From: Phascolarctos cinereus
Taxonomy: Eukaryota > Chordata > Mammalia > Diprotodontia > Phascolarctidae
Length of the DNA stretch: 64,000 nt
Direction: 5' to 3'
NCBI RefSeq assembly: GCF_002099425.1
Contig: NW_018343964.1
Location: 3,439,001 to 3,503,000 of the forward strand
Made by a program: the position numbers and the translations under genes. The notes below the pieces were generated by a model. That model searched no databases. It saw nothing but the letters and a program-made list of their open reading frames with translations, and was not told the origin of the DNA. Shown here one piece after another: positions 10,995 through 21,215 of this stretch; within the stretch, counting starts at the first letter, position 1, and the number at the start of each line of letters is the position of its first letter.

Positions 10995-12902
10995 TCTGAG
11001 ACAAAGAGGAAGGGCTGATGGTATTGCTGAAGCAATGGTCTGCTGGCATACTCAATCCACATTCTCTACATACTTACAGTTATATGAGGACCCTTCATCT
11101 TTAACAAATACATTTGTTCATGAGTCATTTCAATAAAGAATGTACTAGATTTGTTTAGTTCTTTCAAGGTTTGTCCTTTTTAGCTTACATGTTTTAAAAA
11201 TAAACACCCAATTGACATCAATTATGAAGTAAAGTTTCATTAAAATACATTGTTTTCAGAACACATGAACAAAGTGGACACACATTAAAATTTCTCAAGA
11301 CTCTACCAATAGCTTTGAGCCAGGGCTATGAAAACAAGGTGAACTAGAAGAAAGCTATATTACCATGGGCACCTGCATAGGCTTTGCAGAGAAAGCAAAA
11401 CATCTGTGTATGCAAGGATGGTTATGACATTCACTAGAAAGTAGACAAGAATAAATATGACTAATAATAGGAGTAAAGTTGGAAGACTAGTTGGTCATCA
11501 TTATTCTGGATTAGGATCACTATATTGTCAGAATCTCCTTCTATTGGTAGCAATAGAGAAGCAAGCTCAAATCTCTAAATCATTTCCCTTTTCTACAGTA
11601 TTGTAGAAGTTAAATTTTCTTGAACAGAATGGATTCTCAGATAACGAGCACAGTTATCATTCATCTATATTATCTGGAAAATCACTGTTTTCCTAATAGA
11701 AAGGCTGACTACTAAATGGAAGATTTAAGTCTGCTTAAAGTGGTAAATATGGTAGGCAAATCATGTCTTGCTCAGGAGGCCATTTTTTGTTGCCTAAGAC
11801 ATGGAACTAACCCTTCACTCACAATCAACACAAATTGGTAGAGTGGTGAAGTATAAAAATATCTTAGGGGACAGGGAGGAAAAGCATCTTGAATGTGTTC
11901 GTTTTGATATGCTGATATCATTATCATTGCCTAAATGTCATGACCACAACACTACTACAGGTAATTTACAGAACCCACCAATCCAAGTCCATGAATTGAT
12001 GAGGTCCATTCATGGCTTAATGGAAGGGAAATCTTAATAAAAACTATAAAAACACAGACAATTTGCATGCATAAGTACAGAATAAGTATTTAGTGCACTG
12101 GCTTCCTCTTTGCTTCCTGGGGAAAGTCAGGATGTTGAGTGAATTATTTAAGGCTCTCTGTAGTAGGAACTTTGACTACCCTAGCTATTGCTCTCTTTTC
12201 CTCTACACACTCATGGCAATTAGCATCAGCTAATACAACTTTATTAATGGCCTCCAGGTGAGAATCCCAGGAGGTAAAGGCAAATTAGGTAATTATCTTT
12301 AAAAGTTAGGCATACCTGGCTGTCCTTTTTCATGTGTTCTGATAGAGTCCTTTGCAGATATTAAAAATGCAATGGAAAAACACAGACATTTGGCCTGGCA
12401 CTCTCTAACAGGAAGTGATTGGATTTGACATTACAGTATATGTTTTGCCTACTGGATCTCAATGCTGTTTGGGATTTATACAAACAGTTAGCCCAAGATA
12501 TAATTGAAATGAGTCAGATTATTCAAAGGATGGCACATTTGCGTGTTAGGAGTTGTGTAGCTGAAGGAGCTTCAGTTTGTAGCTGAAATTATACCTACTA
12601 GGGATAGAATTGAAAAGTTAGTCATTTTTGGCTTTAAAAGACTTTTACCTTATTAGGAAAGGCTAAGCTAGCACTGTACTTTGCCATGCTAATAATTGTA
12701 AAAAATGGTGAGGTAGCTGTTATCTGGAATATCTAGGCAATGCAATTATATTTAGTCCTGTTCCTGCATCAAAACACTCCCATCCTCTTCTTTTTAACTC
12801 TTGCCAAGGGAAGGGGAATAGACTGCTTTGTCATATATTAGAAACATCATTTGTCCATTTACTGTAATGAAGAGCCAGTCAGCAAAAAGTTTTCATCAAA
12901 AT
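10995..12902. other. Longest stretch here without a recognised repeat
   Basis: About 1.9 kb. I see no repeat signature or coding pattern. It lies between the two copies of the unclassified sequence. A 78-codon plus-strand frame at 11801-12037 has no recognisable domain. Confidence 0.45.
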
Positions 12903-13116
12903 ATTTTATAATTGATTTAGCTTAAATACAACCAACTTCAGGTACTTCCTACAGTTGGTATCACTCAACTTGCATTAAAGTCTGAAGTGCTAATTTGATG
13001 TGCTGTACCCAGCAGAGGTCACATATATACTTTTTTTCCTAGCTGAACAGGAGGAATTAAATACTTGAGGCAGAGAAAGGAAGGACTAATACATTTTAGT
13101 TTTGTTCCCAATTTTC
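12903..13116. repeat. Unclassified repeat, copy B (pair with 10778-10994)
   Basis: Same orientation as copy A, 2.1 kb apart. Begins attttataattgatttag and ends aatacattttagttttgttc followed by ccaatttt. Differences are scattered substitutions and a 3-base length change in a T run, consistent with a long separation. Confidence 0.75.
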
Positions 13117-13237
13117 GGTTCATTTTGCCAAATGGGTAAATGTGAGATGCTTTTGTTTGATTTAATGGTGACCCGGTGCTAATGATGTGTTAATACTGTC
13201 ATTCTAAAGCATGGAGGAAAACCAATTATCTTAAGGT

Positions 13238-13412
13238 GTAACAGAAAAGTATTGGATTTAGATCAGAAGAGCTGGATTCAAATGCTAGCTCTGCTACTTG
13301 TTTAACCTATGGCAAGTCACTTAATCTGTCTGAGCCTGAGTTTCCTCACCTATAAAAGGAGGGAACTGGACACCTATAAGGTCTCTAACAATGCTAAATC
13401 TATGGTCTTTCA
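13238..13412 (+). repeat. MIR-family SINE
   Basis: Sense MIR: aacagaaaagtattggattt, ttcaaatgctagctctgcta, tggcaagtcacttaatctgt, gagtttcctcacctataaaa, gtctctaacaatgctaaatc. Rather well preserved. Confidence 0.8.
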
Positions 13413-13477
13413 AAATGTATGTGTTTGTATGTATGTATGTGTGTTTAGTTCTTATTGGGAGAGGGGAGGTGCACCAG

Positions 13478-13562
13478 AATGGAATTTCCTTGGGAGCAGG
13501 AGCTGATTTTAATTTTGTCACATCAGTGCCACTCACATGATAGATACCTAAATGCTTGTTAT
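13478..13562 (+). repeat. L2-like 3' end, decayed
   Basis: aatttccttgggagcaggag followed by cactcacatgatagatac and aaatgcttgtt fits the closing segment of L2, but is short and diverged. Confidence 0.45.
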
Positions 13563-14015
13563 TCTGTTAAAATGTATCAAGTATCAATCAGGCTCTCCAC
13601 TAAAGTACAACTCCAACATCTCATTTTCTCATGGGGTTGATCCTGGATCCTAAAAGACAGTGACAATACAATACAAGTGATGAGAGGTCCTACTGAGCTG
13701 GAAAACCTTCAAGGATAGATACGGAAGTAGACTCTGTCTCTGTGACTGTCTTGACAGCTTCAGGAAGGCTCATCACCAGAGGGATTAATATTTTTTTGGC
13801 TACAGCAATTCCCCAGATCTATCTATTGAGATATTTTGAGGTTATGTACTGCAAAGAGACATGCGCCCACAGTAAATCACAATATTTCAAATTATTTGAA
13901 ACACCAAAGATAGATCATTTTGTTGAAAAAATATTTATTCCACGCCTTTTCCTGACTGTGCAATAAATACGATACATAATATATGGACTAGGATGAAGGT
14001 GCAGAGTTCCTCCAG
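13563..14015. other. No feature recognised
   Basis: Nothing identified. Confidence 0.4.
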
Positions 14016-14017
14016 GA

Positions 14018-14370
14018 CCAGTTTTTTAAAAGATAATTTTTGTAGCTTTGGTTTTTACATTTCCTATATATCGCCCCCTCCCCAACCATTCCTTATATTA
14101 CAAGTAATGAAAAAGAAGAAAATTCAGCAAAACTAAGGAAAATATCAAGAAAGTCTATATTTTATGCAATATTATATATTCATAGTTTTCCACCACTGCA
14201 AAAAAAAAAAAAAGCAGGGAGAATTGCCTTCTTTTACCTTTTTTTTTTTTTGGCATCAAGCTTGGTCATTATAATTTCATAGCATTCAGTTTCAATTATT
14301 CTGTTGTTGTTGTTTCCATTAACACTGTTGTTGTCATTGTGTATATTGTTTTCCTTATTCTTATTTTATT
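14018..14370 (-). mobile_element. L1 3' end, antisense
   Basis: On the minus strand: gtgtatattg-type words in reverse, then aattataatgaccaagcttg, and a decayed 3' tail after taatataagg aatggttggg. This follows the order of the L1 3' ends at 51690-51942 and, reversed, 57195-57460. It abuts a BovB 5' fragment. Confidence 0.65.
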
Positions 14371-14374
14371 TGGT

Positions 14375-14797
14375 ATCAAGTCAGATCAAATCACCTCTCT
14401 TGGATCACTGCCTTGTTGTGGAGGAGGGGTTTGTGTAGTTCAAGAAACTATGAGCTATGCCATTCAGGGTTACCCAAGATGGACAGGTCATAGTGGAGAG
14501 TTCTTACAAATGGTGATCCACTAGACAAGAAAATGGCAAACCACTGTAGTATCTTTGTCAAGAAATCCCTATGGAAAGTATTAAAAGGATAAAGGTATGA
14601 CTCTGAAAGATGAGCCCCTCAAATTGGAAGGTGTCCAATATACTACTGGGGTAAAGTGGAAGACAAATACAAGTAGATCCACTACTAATGAAGTGTCTGG
14701 GCCAAAGCTGAAAGGAAGTCCTGCTGCAGATGTGTCCGGTGACAAAAGGAAAGTCCGATGCCGCAAAGATCAATATTGCATAGTAACTTGCAATTAA
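14375..14797 (+). mobile_element. BovB-like RTE LINE, 5' fragment
   Basis: RTE/BovB LINEs encode an endonuclease-reverse transcriptase. This piece matches the 5' leader and start of the ORF of the marsupial BovB-like family: ttggatcactgccttgttgt, tgggtgatccactagacaag-like words, then codons reading KLEGVQYTTG ... KRKVRCRKDQYCIVTC, where the family has QYCIGTWNVRS at the start of the endonuclease. It stops just there. RTE copies are usually 5'-truncated, so a copy with only its 5' end is unusual and points to a later deletion or rearrangement. Confidence 0.75.
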
Positions 14798-14968
14798 TAG
14801 TTTAAAGATTCAATTAAGATGTTCTTTAAAGAAAATAAGCAGCAATTTAAGTCACTGAAAGGATGTTCAGCAGTAATGGCTGGGCTATGCCAATAAGATA
14901 AAAATGATAATACTACTGAAATTGATTTATAGATTTGGTGCTATACCAAACTACCAAAGGGATATTTT

Positions 14969-15119
14969 TTTTTTGCTTTTTAGGCAATTGGGGTTAAGTG
15001 ACTTGCCCAGGGTCACACAGCTAGTAAGTATCAAGTGTTTGGTCTGAGGCCGGATTTGAACTCAGGTCCTCCTGACTTCAGGGCTGGTGCTCTATTCACT
15101 GTGCCACCTAGCTGTCCTT
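14969..15119 (-). mobile_element. WSINE1-like tRNA-derived SINE
   Basis: About 150 bp, reading in minus: head cagctaggtggcacagtg, centre ggatttgaactcaggtcctc in reverse, tail ...cttaaccccaattgcctaaa plus poly(A). Bounded by a perfect 14-bp duplication CAAAGGGATATTTT at 14955-14968 and 15120-15133. It lacks the BovB-like tail of MAR1 and ends in A's, so it was probably moved by L1. Low divergence makes it one of the youngest insertions here. Confidence 0.9.
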
Positions 15120-15715
15120 CAAAGGGATATTTTCACAAAATAATAAAAAAAATCATTTGAAGGGGGAAAATGTCAAGAAATAATGAAAAATAAGAATGAA
15201 GAGCTCAGATTATATTGTAAACAGTAATAATCAAAATTGATTGACACTAGTTAAAAAATAGAAAAGCAGATTAATAAAAACAGACTAGACAAGGAAGAAT
15301 AACAAAAACTGAATTCAATAACTTAGTGTTCAATTTTAAAAGACGCATAAATTACCTTGGAATTAACCCCTTATTTGACAAGAATTGCTTGGACAGCTGA
15401 AAATCAGGCTGACAAAAATTAGAGTTAAACAGACATCTTACATAATATACCACAATAAATGATAAAATAGTTATGTAACCTGATTAGTAAAGAACACGCC
15501 ATTTTAAAAATTAGAAAACAACTTTTCATAGCTATGGTTAGGGATTTAATTATTAACAGGGATAAAGGTAGACATAAAAGATTAAATAATGTGAATTACA
15601 TGAAATTAAAAAGACTTTTCATGAACAAAACTTAATGCAAGTAAAATAAGAAAAGACAGCACCTCTATGTCAAATACCCCTGATAAGGCTGATATCCAGG
15701 TTACATAAACAAGAA

Positions 15716-15836
15716 ATCTATATGCATATATGTATTTGTGTGTATATATATATGTTTATATATGTATATATGTGTGTATATATGTATACATATGTTTATA
15801 TATGTGTATATGTTTATATATGTATATATGTGTATA

Positions 15837-15877
<41 letters not shown>

Positions 15878-15878
15878 G
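15716..15878. repeat. (TATG)n/(TG)n/(TA)n microsatellite
   Basis: Imperfect mixture of tatgtatata and tgtgtg units ending in a pure TA run. It sits inside the L1 fragment and explains the Tyr/Ile and His/Thr-rich frames on both strands. Confidence 0.95.
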
Positions 15879-16071
15879 CCCCAAAGCCATTTCCCAATTG
15901 ATTTGTTCAAAAAATAAAGTTCTCAAAAAATTGAAGAATGTAATCACCAACAAAGTTTGAACCAAATCATTAATAATAAGGGAAACAAGAATCAAAACAA
16001 CCCTAATATTTCACCTCACACTGAGCAAATTGGCAAAGGTGATGAATGATGGGAAAAATAATTTTAAATAA

Positions 16072-16500
16072 TATTTCATTTTTTCCAATTTTAATATTTT
16101 TTTAAATTGAGTTCCAGACTTTCTCCCTTCCTCCCTCATCTCCCTCCTCCCTAAAATGGTAAGCAATTTTACATAGGTTATGTATGTGCAATCATGTAAA
16201 ACATATTTCTATATTAGCCATGTTGTAAAAAAAGAAATAGACCACAAGAAAAATAAAACATGAAAAAAACTAAAGTGAAAATAGTATCCTTTGATCAGCA
16301 TTCAGATTCCATTAATTCTTTCTCTGGATATGAAAAGCTTTTTTCCTCATGAGTCCTTTGGAATTGTCTCGGATCATTGTATTGCTGAGAATAGCTAAAT
16401 CATCCACAGTTGATCATTGTACAATATTGCTGTTACTGTGTACAATGTTCTCTTGATTCTGCTCACTTCACTTTGCATCAGTTCATGGAAGTCTTTCCAG
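16072..16500 (-). mobile_element. L1 3' end, antisense insertion in an L1
   Basis: Minus strand reads catgaactgatgcaaagtg, agtgagcagaatcaagagaa, cattgtacacagtaacagc, atgatttagctattctcagc, then the tail region with aacctatgtaaaattgctta and a T/A-rich end. The sense L1 sequence on either side appears contiguous across it. Confidence 0.8.
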
Positions 16501-16978
16501 ATTGAGAAAAATCAATGTTAAAGGGATAGTGAAAAGTCAGGAACACTGATGCACTGCTATTAGAGTTGTAAACTGTTCTGGCCATTCATGAAAGAAATTT
16601 GCAATTATGCTAAGAAAGAGATTTGACCTAGAGATCTCACTGCTGGGCATATACTCCAAGAAGGCTGATGTTTAAAAAAGAAAGGCCCCATATACCAAAA
16701 CATTTATAGTGGCACTTTTTGTAGTAGCAGAGAACTCAAAAAAACAAAAAAAAAAGATGTCCTTCAACTTGGGAATGGCTAAACTAACTGTGGTACATGA
16801 ATATCATGGATAATTACTGTGATATTTTTTAAAATTATTCATACAATTATCCAAAAAATGATGGGAAAACATATGAACTGATGCAAAGTTAAGTGAGTGG
16901 AACCATGAAAACAACATACTCAATGTAAAAACTGTAAACATAACAACAAAACAATAGAAACTGAATGATGAAAAATGT

Positions 16979-17220
16979 ATTGCTTAGTTGCTTTTAGTCA
17001 TGTCTGACTTCATGATCCCATTTGGAGTTTTCTTAGCTAAGATACTGAAGTGGCTTGCCATTTCCTTCTCCAGCTCATTTTACAGATAAGGAAGCTCAGT
17101 GACTTGCCCAGGGTCTCACATAGCTAATAAGTGTCTGAGGTCAGATTCAAACTTAGGAAAACTCATCCTCCCAATTCCAGACCCAGTACTCTCTTCATTG
17201 AGCTGCCCAGCTGCCCTGCA
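16979..17220 (-). mobile_element. MAR1-type SINE
   Basis: Reversed MAR1: tagttgcttttagtcatgtc (tail), atgatcccatttggagtttt, gccatttccttctccagctc, cttgcccagggtctcacata, gacccagtactctcttcatt and gctgcccagctgccc (head). It sits directly at the 3' end of the L1 fragment. Confidence 0.85.
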
Positions 17221-17362
17221 GAGAAATTATGATGACCAAATTTGGCCCCAAAGAAAACATATGGGAATCTCAATCTGGCTCTAACCCATCTTTTCAAACT
17301 GATTTCCCATCACTCTCCCACAATCACTATGTTCCAGCCAGACTGGCCTATTTGCTATTAAC

Positions 17363-17493
17363 CAGGGGTGGGGAACCTGTTGCCTTGAGGCCAAGGGCGA
17401 CTTGTTCTGTGAAGTTTGGATTGAGTCAAAGGGCTGCACTTGAGGACCTAGAGGGCTACATGTGGCCTAGAGGCTGCAAGTTTCCCAACCCTG
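17363..17493. mobile_element. hAT-type MITE
   Basis: 131 bp with terminal inverted repeats of about 30 bp: caggggtggggaacctg at the left and the inverse of cttgcagcctctaggcc-like sequence at the right (ending aagtttcccaaccctg). Flanks ctattaac (17355-17362) and ctataaaa (17494-17501) agree at 6 of 8 positions, matching the 8-bp duplication of hAT transposases. The element resembles the marsupial non-autonomous hAT elements with ggcctcgaggcc ends. No coding sequence. Confidence 0.75.
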
Positions 17494-17591
17494 CTATAAA
17501 ACCTCACCCAACATTCCATCTCTTGTGTTGCCACTTTGCACAGTCCAGTCCTCTTGCCTGGAATACTCTGCCCTTTCACATCTGTCTCCTG

Positions 17592-18689
17592 GAATTTCTG
17601 TTTTGTTGTCTTTCGTTTTTGAAGAGGACCAAAATGGCATCATCATGCCAAAGTCAAGTTTTTGTGTGTCTGACTATGGCTGATCAGAGCAATATGAGCT
17701 GAGAATGTTCTACCACAGGTCAGGCACAAATAGTCTGTGTGAATATTTGGGGTGGATTCTGTAAGTTTGCAAATCTTGTGTTTCTCTTGAGCTACTTCAA
17801 TTCTGCTTTGCTCACAGAGCATAGCACCTTCTCTAATGTGGGCATGCCATGCTGAATGGTCCTGTGTCAGTGTCTCCCATGTCACACAATTCCAAAGTTC
17901 TTAAGAGAGACCTTGAGAATGTTCTTGTCTCACTTCTTCTGACCACCTTGTCAACACCTGCAATGCGTGAGCTCTCCATAAAAAAAGTCTTTTTAGCAAG
18001 CGTACATTTTGCATTCAAACAATGTGACCAGCCCATAGGAGTTGCGCTCTCTGAAGCAGAGTTTGAATGTTTGGAAGTTTAGTTCAAGAAAGGACCTCAG
18101 TGTCTGGTATCTTATCCTGCCAGGTGATCTTCAGAATCTTCCTCAGACAATTCAAATAGAAGCTATTCATTTTCCTGACATGGGTCTGGTATACTGCCCA
18201 GGTTTCATAGGCATACAACAAGGTTAGTACCACGGCTCTGTAAATCTTCAGTTTGGTAGTCAGTCTAATACCTCTTCTCTCCAATACTTTTTTTTCCAGG
18301 CAAGTGGGGTTAAGTGACTTGCCCAGGGTCACACAGCAAGTGTTTGCAGACCAAAGGCTGGATTTGAACTCAGGTCCTCCTGACTTCAGGGCCAGTGCTG
18401 TATCCACCTCGCTCCCCCCCGTACTTTCCTTTCAAGCCTCCCAAACACTGAACTAGCTCTGGCAATGCATGCATCAACCTCATTGTCAATGTGTTATTCC
18501 CTGGAAAGTATACCACCAAGGTAAGTGAACTAATCCACAGCATTCAAAAACTTCTCTATTTGCTGTAACCAATGGTTCCACGTATGGGTGTTGTGGTGGT
18601 GGCTGATGGAGCACCTGTGTTTTCTTGGTGTTAATTATTAGGCTAAAATTAGCACAAACAGCAGAGAATCGATCCTAGACTTCTTTAAA
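17592..18689 (-). mobile_element. LINE fragment with C-terminal C2H2 motif
   Basis: Minus-strand translation from 18650 down keeps NTKKTQVLHQPPPQHPYVEP, then VLERRGIRLTTKLKIYRAVV, AYETWAVYQTHVRKMNSFYL, CLRKILKITWQDKIPDTEVL (reverse transcriptase thumb/connection) and, near 17885-17670, TWETLTQDHSAWHAHIREGA ending with CLTCGRTFSAHIALISHSQT followed by H, a C-X2-C-X12-H-X3-H finger. I know this architecture from widespread animal LINEs but cannot name the clade. It is broken by frame changes and by a SINE at 18291-18421. Confidence 0.75.
18291..18421 (-). mobile_element. WSINE1-like SINE
   Basis: Reversed tRNA-derived SINE: poly(T), caggcaagtggggttaagtg, acttgcccagggtcacacag, ggatttgaactcaggtcctc, ccagtgctgtatcc. 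Short duplication TACTTT at 18285-18290 and 18422-18427. Part of the centre is shortened compared with the copy at 14969. Confidence 0.85.
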
Positions 18690-18854
18690 GGCTTAGATCA
18701 TATACCAATTCTTTTAACAGGCCTTTCCTGTCTCCCCTAGAAGCTAATGCTCTCTTCAACATCCCATTGAAATTACTTTTTATTTAATTTGGTATATATT
18801 TTATCTTTGTTTATCTACATGGGTTATTCCTCCTGAACAGGAAGAATACAATAA

Positions 18855-19210
18855 ATTTGCCAATGTATTTGTAGATTATTCTCATAAAATTTTTATAAAG
18901 ATGGGAATAGAGGCACAAGGGTTGATAGATATTGCCATTCTCTTGGTCATCTTTTTCAGGTAATTAAAGTCTAAATTTTCCTCAGAGCCTTTAGCATCCT
19001 CTGCCTCTTTCATCTAAATACCTTTATGACCTATTTCTAGCATAGATCTTCTCTGTCTATAGTTGATCTGGTCCAGCTGCTCTTCCTATTTTTCTTTCTT
19101 TAGGGCCATGATGAAAAGAGGTTTTTGTTTTTTGCCATAGAAATCTTGACAGATTTTTTTCCAATTTTTCATCTATTTGCTGTTATCAGAGAAACTTGAA
19201 TATAAAACCT
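18855..19210 (-). mobile_element. LINE reverse transcriptase fragment
   Basis: On the minus strand, AAGPDQ followed about 60 codons later by YKNFMRIIYKYIGKF resembles the RT finger/palm segment (KAAGPDQI ... LYKIFTKIIYNRI) of RTE-like LINEs. Whether it belongs with the LINE at 17592-18689, which lies across a strip of L2, is not clear. Confidence 0.45.
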
Positions 19211-19293
19211 GAATCTTTTCAGGAACTGAACCTTTCCAAAAACACATCTGTGATGTCTAAGCTTTTATTTCTCCATATCCATTTATCTAGACC

Positions 19294-19470
19294 AAGGGTC
19301 AGCAAATTATGTTCAGCTGGCCAAATCCAGCCATGACCTCTTTTGTATACAACCCTTCAGCTAAGAATGTCATTTTCCACATTTTTAAGTAAAATTTTAT
19401 CATATTTTAAAGGTAAAAATCACTTGGGTTTTGCCCTTGTGCCATAATTTGTGACTGTTATGAGCTAAAC
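19294..19470 (+). repeat. hAT-like DNA transposon relic
   Basis: Opens ccaagggtcagcaaattatg ... ggccaaatccagcc, the terminal phrase of the Arthur/MER-type hAT elements of mammals, then decays. Only one end recognised. Confidence 0.45.
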
Positions 19471-19881
19471 TGGACTTAGAACTCAAAGTGAAAAGAATTG
19501 CAGTACAGAACACCCACTAGACACTACAAGTGATAGACATCACAAATTTCTTCTAGACTGATCAATGCTGAGAAAAGACATGATGTGTCCAAGACTTTAA
19601 ACACAAAAAACTGCAGTCTCTATCCATTAACCTAATGGATTACATTGAAGGATAGAACACTACTCTCAGGAGACAAGGGTAAATGACAATGAGGTCATTC
19701 ACTAAGACATTTAACATTTAGGCTCTTGGCTCTGGTTTTCCCTATTCCATTTTTTTCTGTGACCTGTAAAATATCATGCCTTGTTATATAAAATCTCAGA
19801 GAGATGAAGAAAAATGTGTCCTACTCACAGATATAGATAGTGTAACTGTTTTGAGCCACAGATATCACAAATTATATAGCC
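19471..19881. other. No feature recognised
   Basis: Unique-looking sequence. Confidence 0.4.
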
Positions 19882-20413
19882 CAGCAGTTCTCAAAAATTT
19901 TTTTTGGTCTCAGAACTCTTTTCCATTCTTAAAAATTAGCAAAGCTCCCAAAGAGCCTTTGTTATATCTATCAATATCTATGGTATTATAAATTAAAATA
20001 TGAAATTTTAAGACATTTATTTAATACATTTTTAAATAACCATATTACATGTTAACATAAACAACATTTTCAGGAAAAATAACTATATTTTCCAAAATGG
20101 AAAACATTGGTAAGAAGAATAGCATTGTTTTACATATTGTTGCAAATATCTTTAATGTCCGGCTTAATAGAAGACAGTTGGACTCTCATATCTGTCTTTA
20201 CATTCAATCTGTTGCAATATGTTGCTCTGGTTGAAGTATATGAAGAAAATCTGCCCTCACATAGATATATAGTTGGCAAAAGGAGACATATTTTGATGGG
20301 AAAATAATGTCTTGTTATTATTATTATTACAACCACAGTTTTGACCTCACAAATCCCCTGAAAGAATCTCAGGGCTCCCCAGGGATAAACAGACCACACT
20401 TTGAGAATTGCTA
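19882..20413 (+). mobile_element. hAT (Charlie-type) non-autonomous transposon, near complete
   Basis: Starts cagcagttctcaaa and ends tttgagaattgcta, imperfect inverted repeats of about 14 bp. Interior matches what I remember of a mammal-wide hAT relic: aaaattagcaaagctcccaa, attacatgttaacataaac, ataactatattttccaaaat, ggcttaatagaagacagttg, cctgaaagaatctcagggct. No convincing 8-bp duplication. It does not encode a transposase. Because the same family is known in placentals, insertion probably pre-dates the therian split. Confidence 0.75.
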
Positions 20414-20495
20414 ATCTTATCCAATTCCTTCATTTTATAGATGAGGAAACTGAATCCCAGTGAAGTGGTGATTAGTCCACAGTCATATATCCAAT
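20414..20495 (-). repeat. MIR fragment
   Basis: ttccttcattttatagatga, ggaaactgaatcccagtg, ccacagtcatat: central part of a reversed MIR, abutting the hAT element. Confidence 0.6.
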
Positions 20496-20959
20496 TATCT
20501 ATAAGTATACATGCCTTATCTATGGCATGGATTCAATTCTTATGTAAATGTCTTAGTATGTGTGAGTATGTACAATGCTCAGACCCAGAAGAACTATTGG
20601 TGTCAGACAGGAATATAAGAAGATAAAATTATTCCCCCTGCTCCCATTTTTAAATGTATCAGAATAAAAGTAATGATGGCAATGTCTACAAAATAAACTA
20701 TCTATACTTATTTAGAAAGACTAAGACACAATGGATGGATAGTTCAAGTACTTCCTAGACTTGTTTTTGATTTTCTAGTCTTCAACACCATGCCTCTACT
20801 GCTATTTCATCCTGAAACTTCCCTCACATCCTATAGCCTCTTTTCCCTTAAACTGTCTACAATTGCTGTAGCCTGTGCACCCTATAAATGTCCCTCTCCA
20901 ATTTCCACCCCCTTTCTTTCAACTATGAGTTACTCCTAGAACCACTATTTTATGGAGGC
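20496..20959. other. No clear feature
   Basis: The part after about 20770 is pyrimidine-rich and may belong to the following L2. Confidence 0.4.
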
Positions 20960-21215
20960 AGACCAGCCTCCCTTCATTCCCCTCCTGACCTGTCTTGATT
21001 TTTCTGGACTTCAAATCTATACCCCCATTCTGGGTACCTTCATGAACTCGCCCCTTTTCAGTTCTCTTTTGTACGTCATCTTCCCTGATAAGAATTTAAG
21101 CTCCTTGAGAGCAAGGACTGTCTTTTTTTTTTTTCCTTATATTTGTATCCCCAGTGCTTAGTACAACGCCTGGTACATAGCAATCATTTAGATGCTTGTT
21201 TCATTCTTTCGTTTC
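20960..21215 (+). repeat. L2 LINE 3' end
   Basis: catcttccctgataagaatt, taagctccttgagagcaag, gtatccccagtgcttagtac, cgcctggtacatagcaatc, agatgcttgtttcatt. Good match to the L2 end. Confidence 0.85.

Larger units (their letters stand above)
14860..16978 (+). mobile_element. L1 ORF2 C-terminal region and 3' end, interrupted
   Basis: Decayed L1 in sense orientation: gaaattgatttatagatttg (ORF2 LIYRF region), cttatttgacaagaattgct (the SLFDKN region), acatgaaattaaaaagactt, then after an insertion caactgtggtacatgaatat and gaactgatgcaaagttaag at the 3' end. Inserted in it are a WSINE1-like SINE (14969-15119), a simple repeat (15716-15878) and an antisense L1 3' end (about 16072-16500). No intact frame remains. 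The reverse transcriptase domain is absent. Confidence 0.8.
17228..18850 (+). repeat. L2 LINE 3' region, host of three insertions
   Basis: Pieces at about 17228-17362, 17494-17591 and 18690-18850 join in L2 order: tatgttccagccagactggc / aacattccatctcttgtgtt, cttgcctggaatactctgcc / ggcctttcctgtctccccta, gaaattactttttatttaat. Between them lie a hAT-type MITE and a minus-strand LINE that itself carries a SINE. The L2 is therefore the oldest layer. Confidence 0.7.

Noticed and set aside
17229-17702. 157-codon plus-strand frame, the longest in the window
   Set aside because: It runs through L2, a hAT MITE and the antisense end of a LINE, so it is a chance frame across repeats.
18084-18407. Minus-strand frame as a possible host gene
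   Set aside because: The peptide is reverse transcriptase of a LINE, and its first part is antisense SINE sequence.
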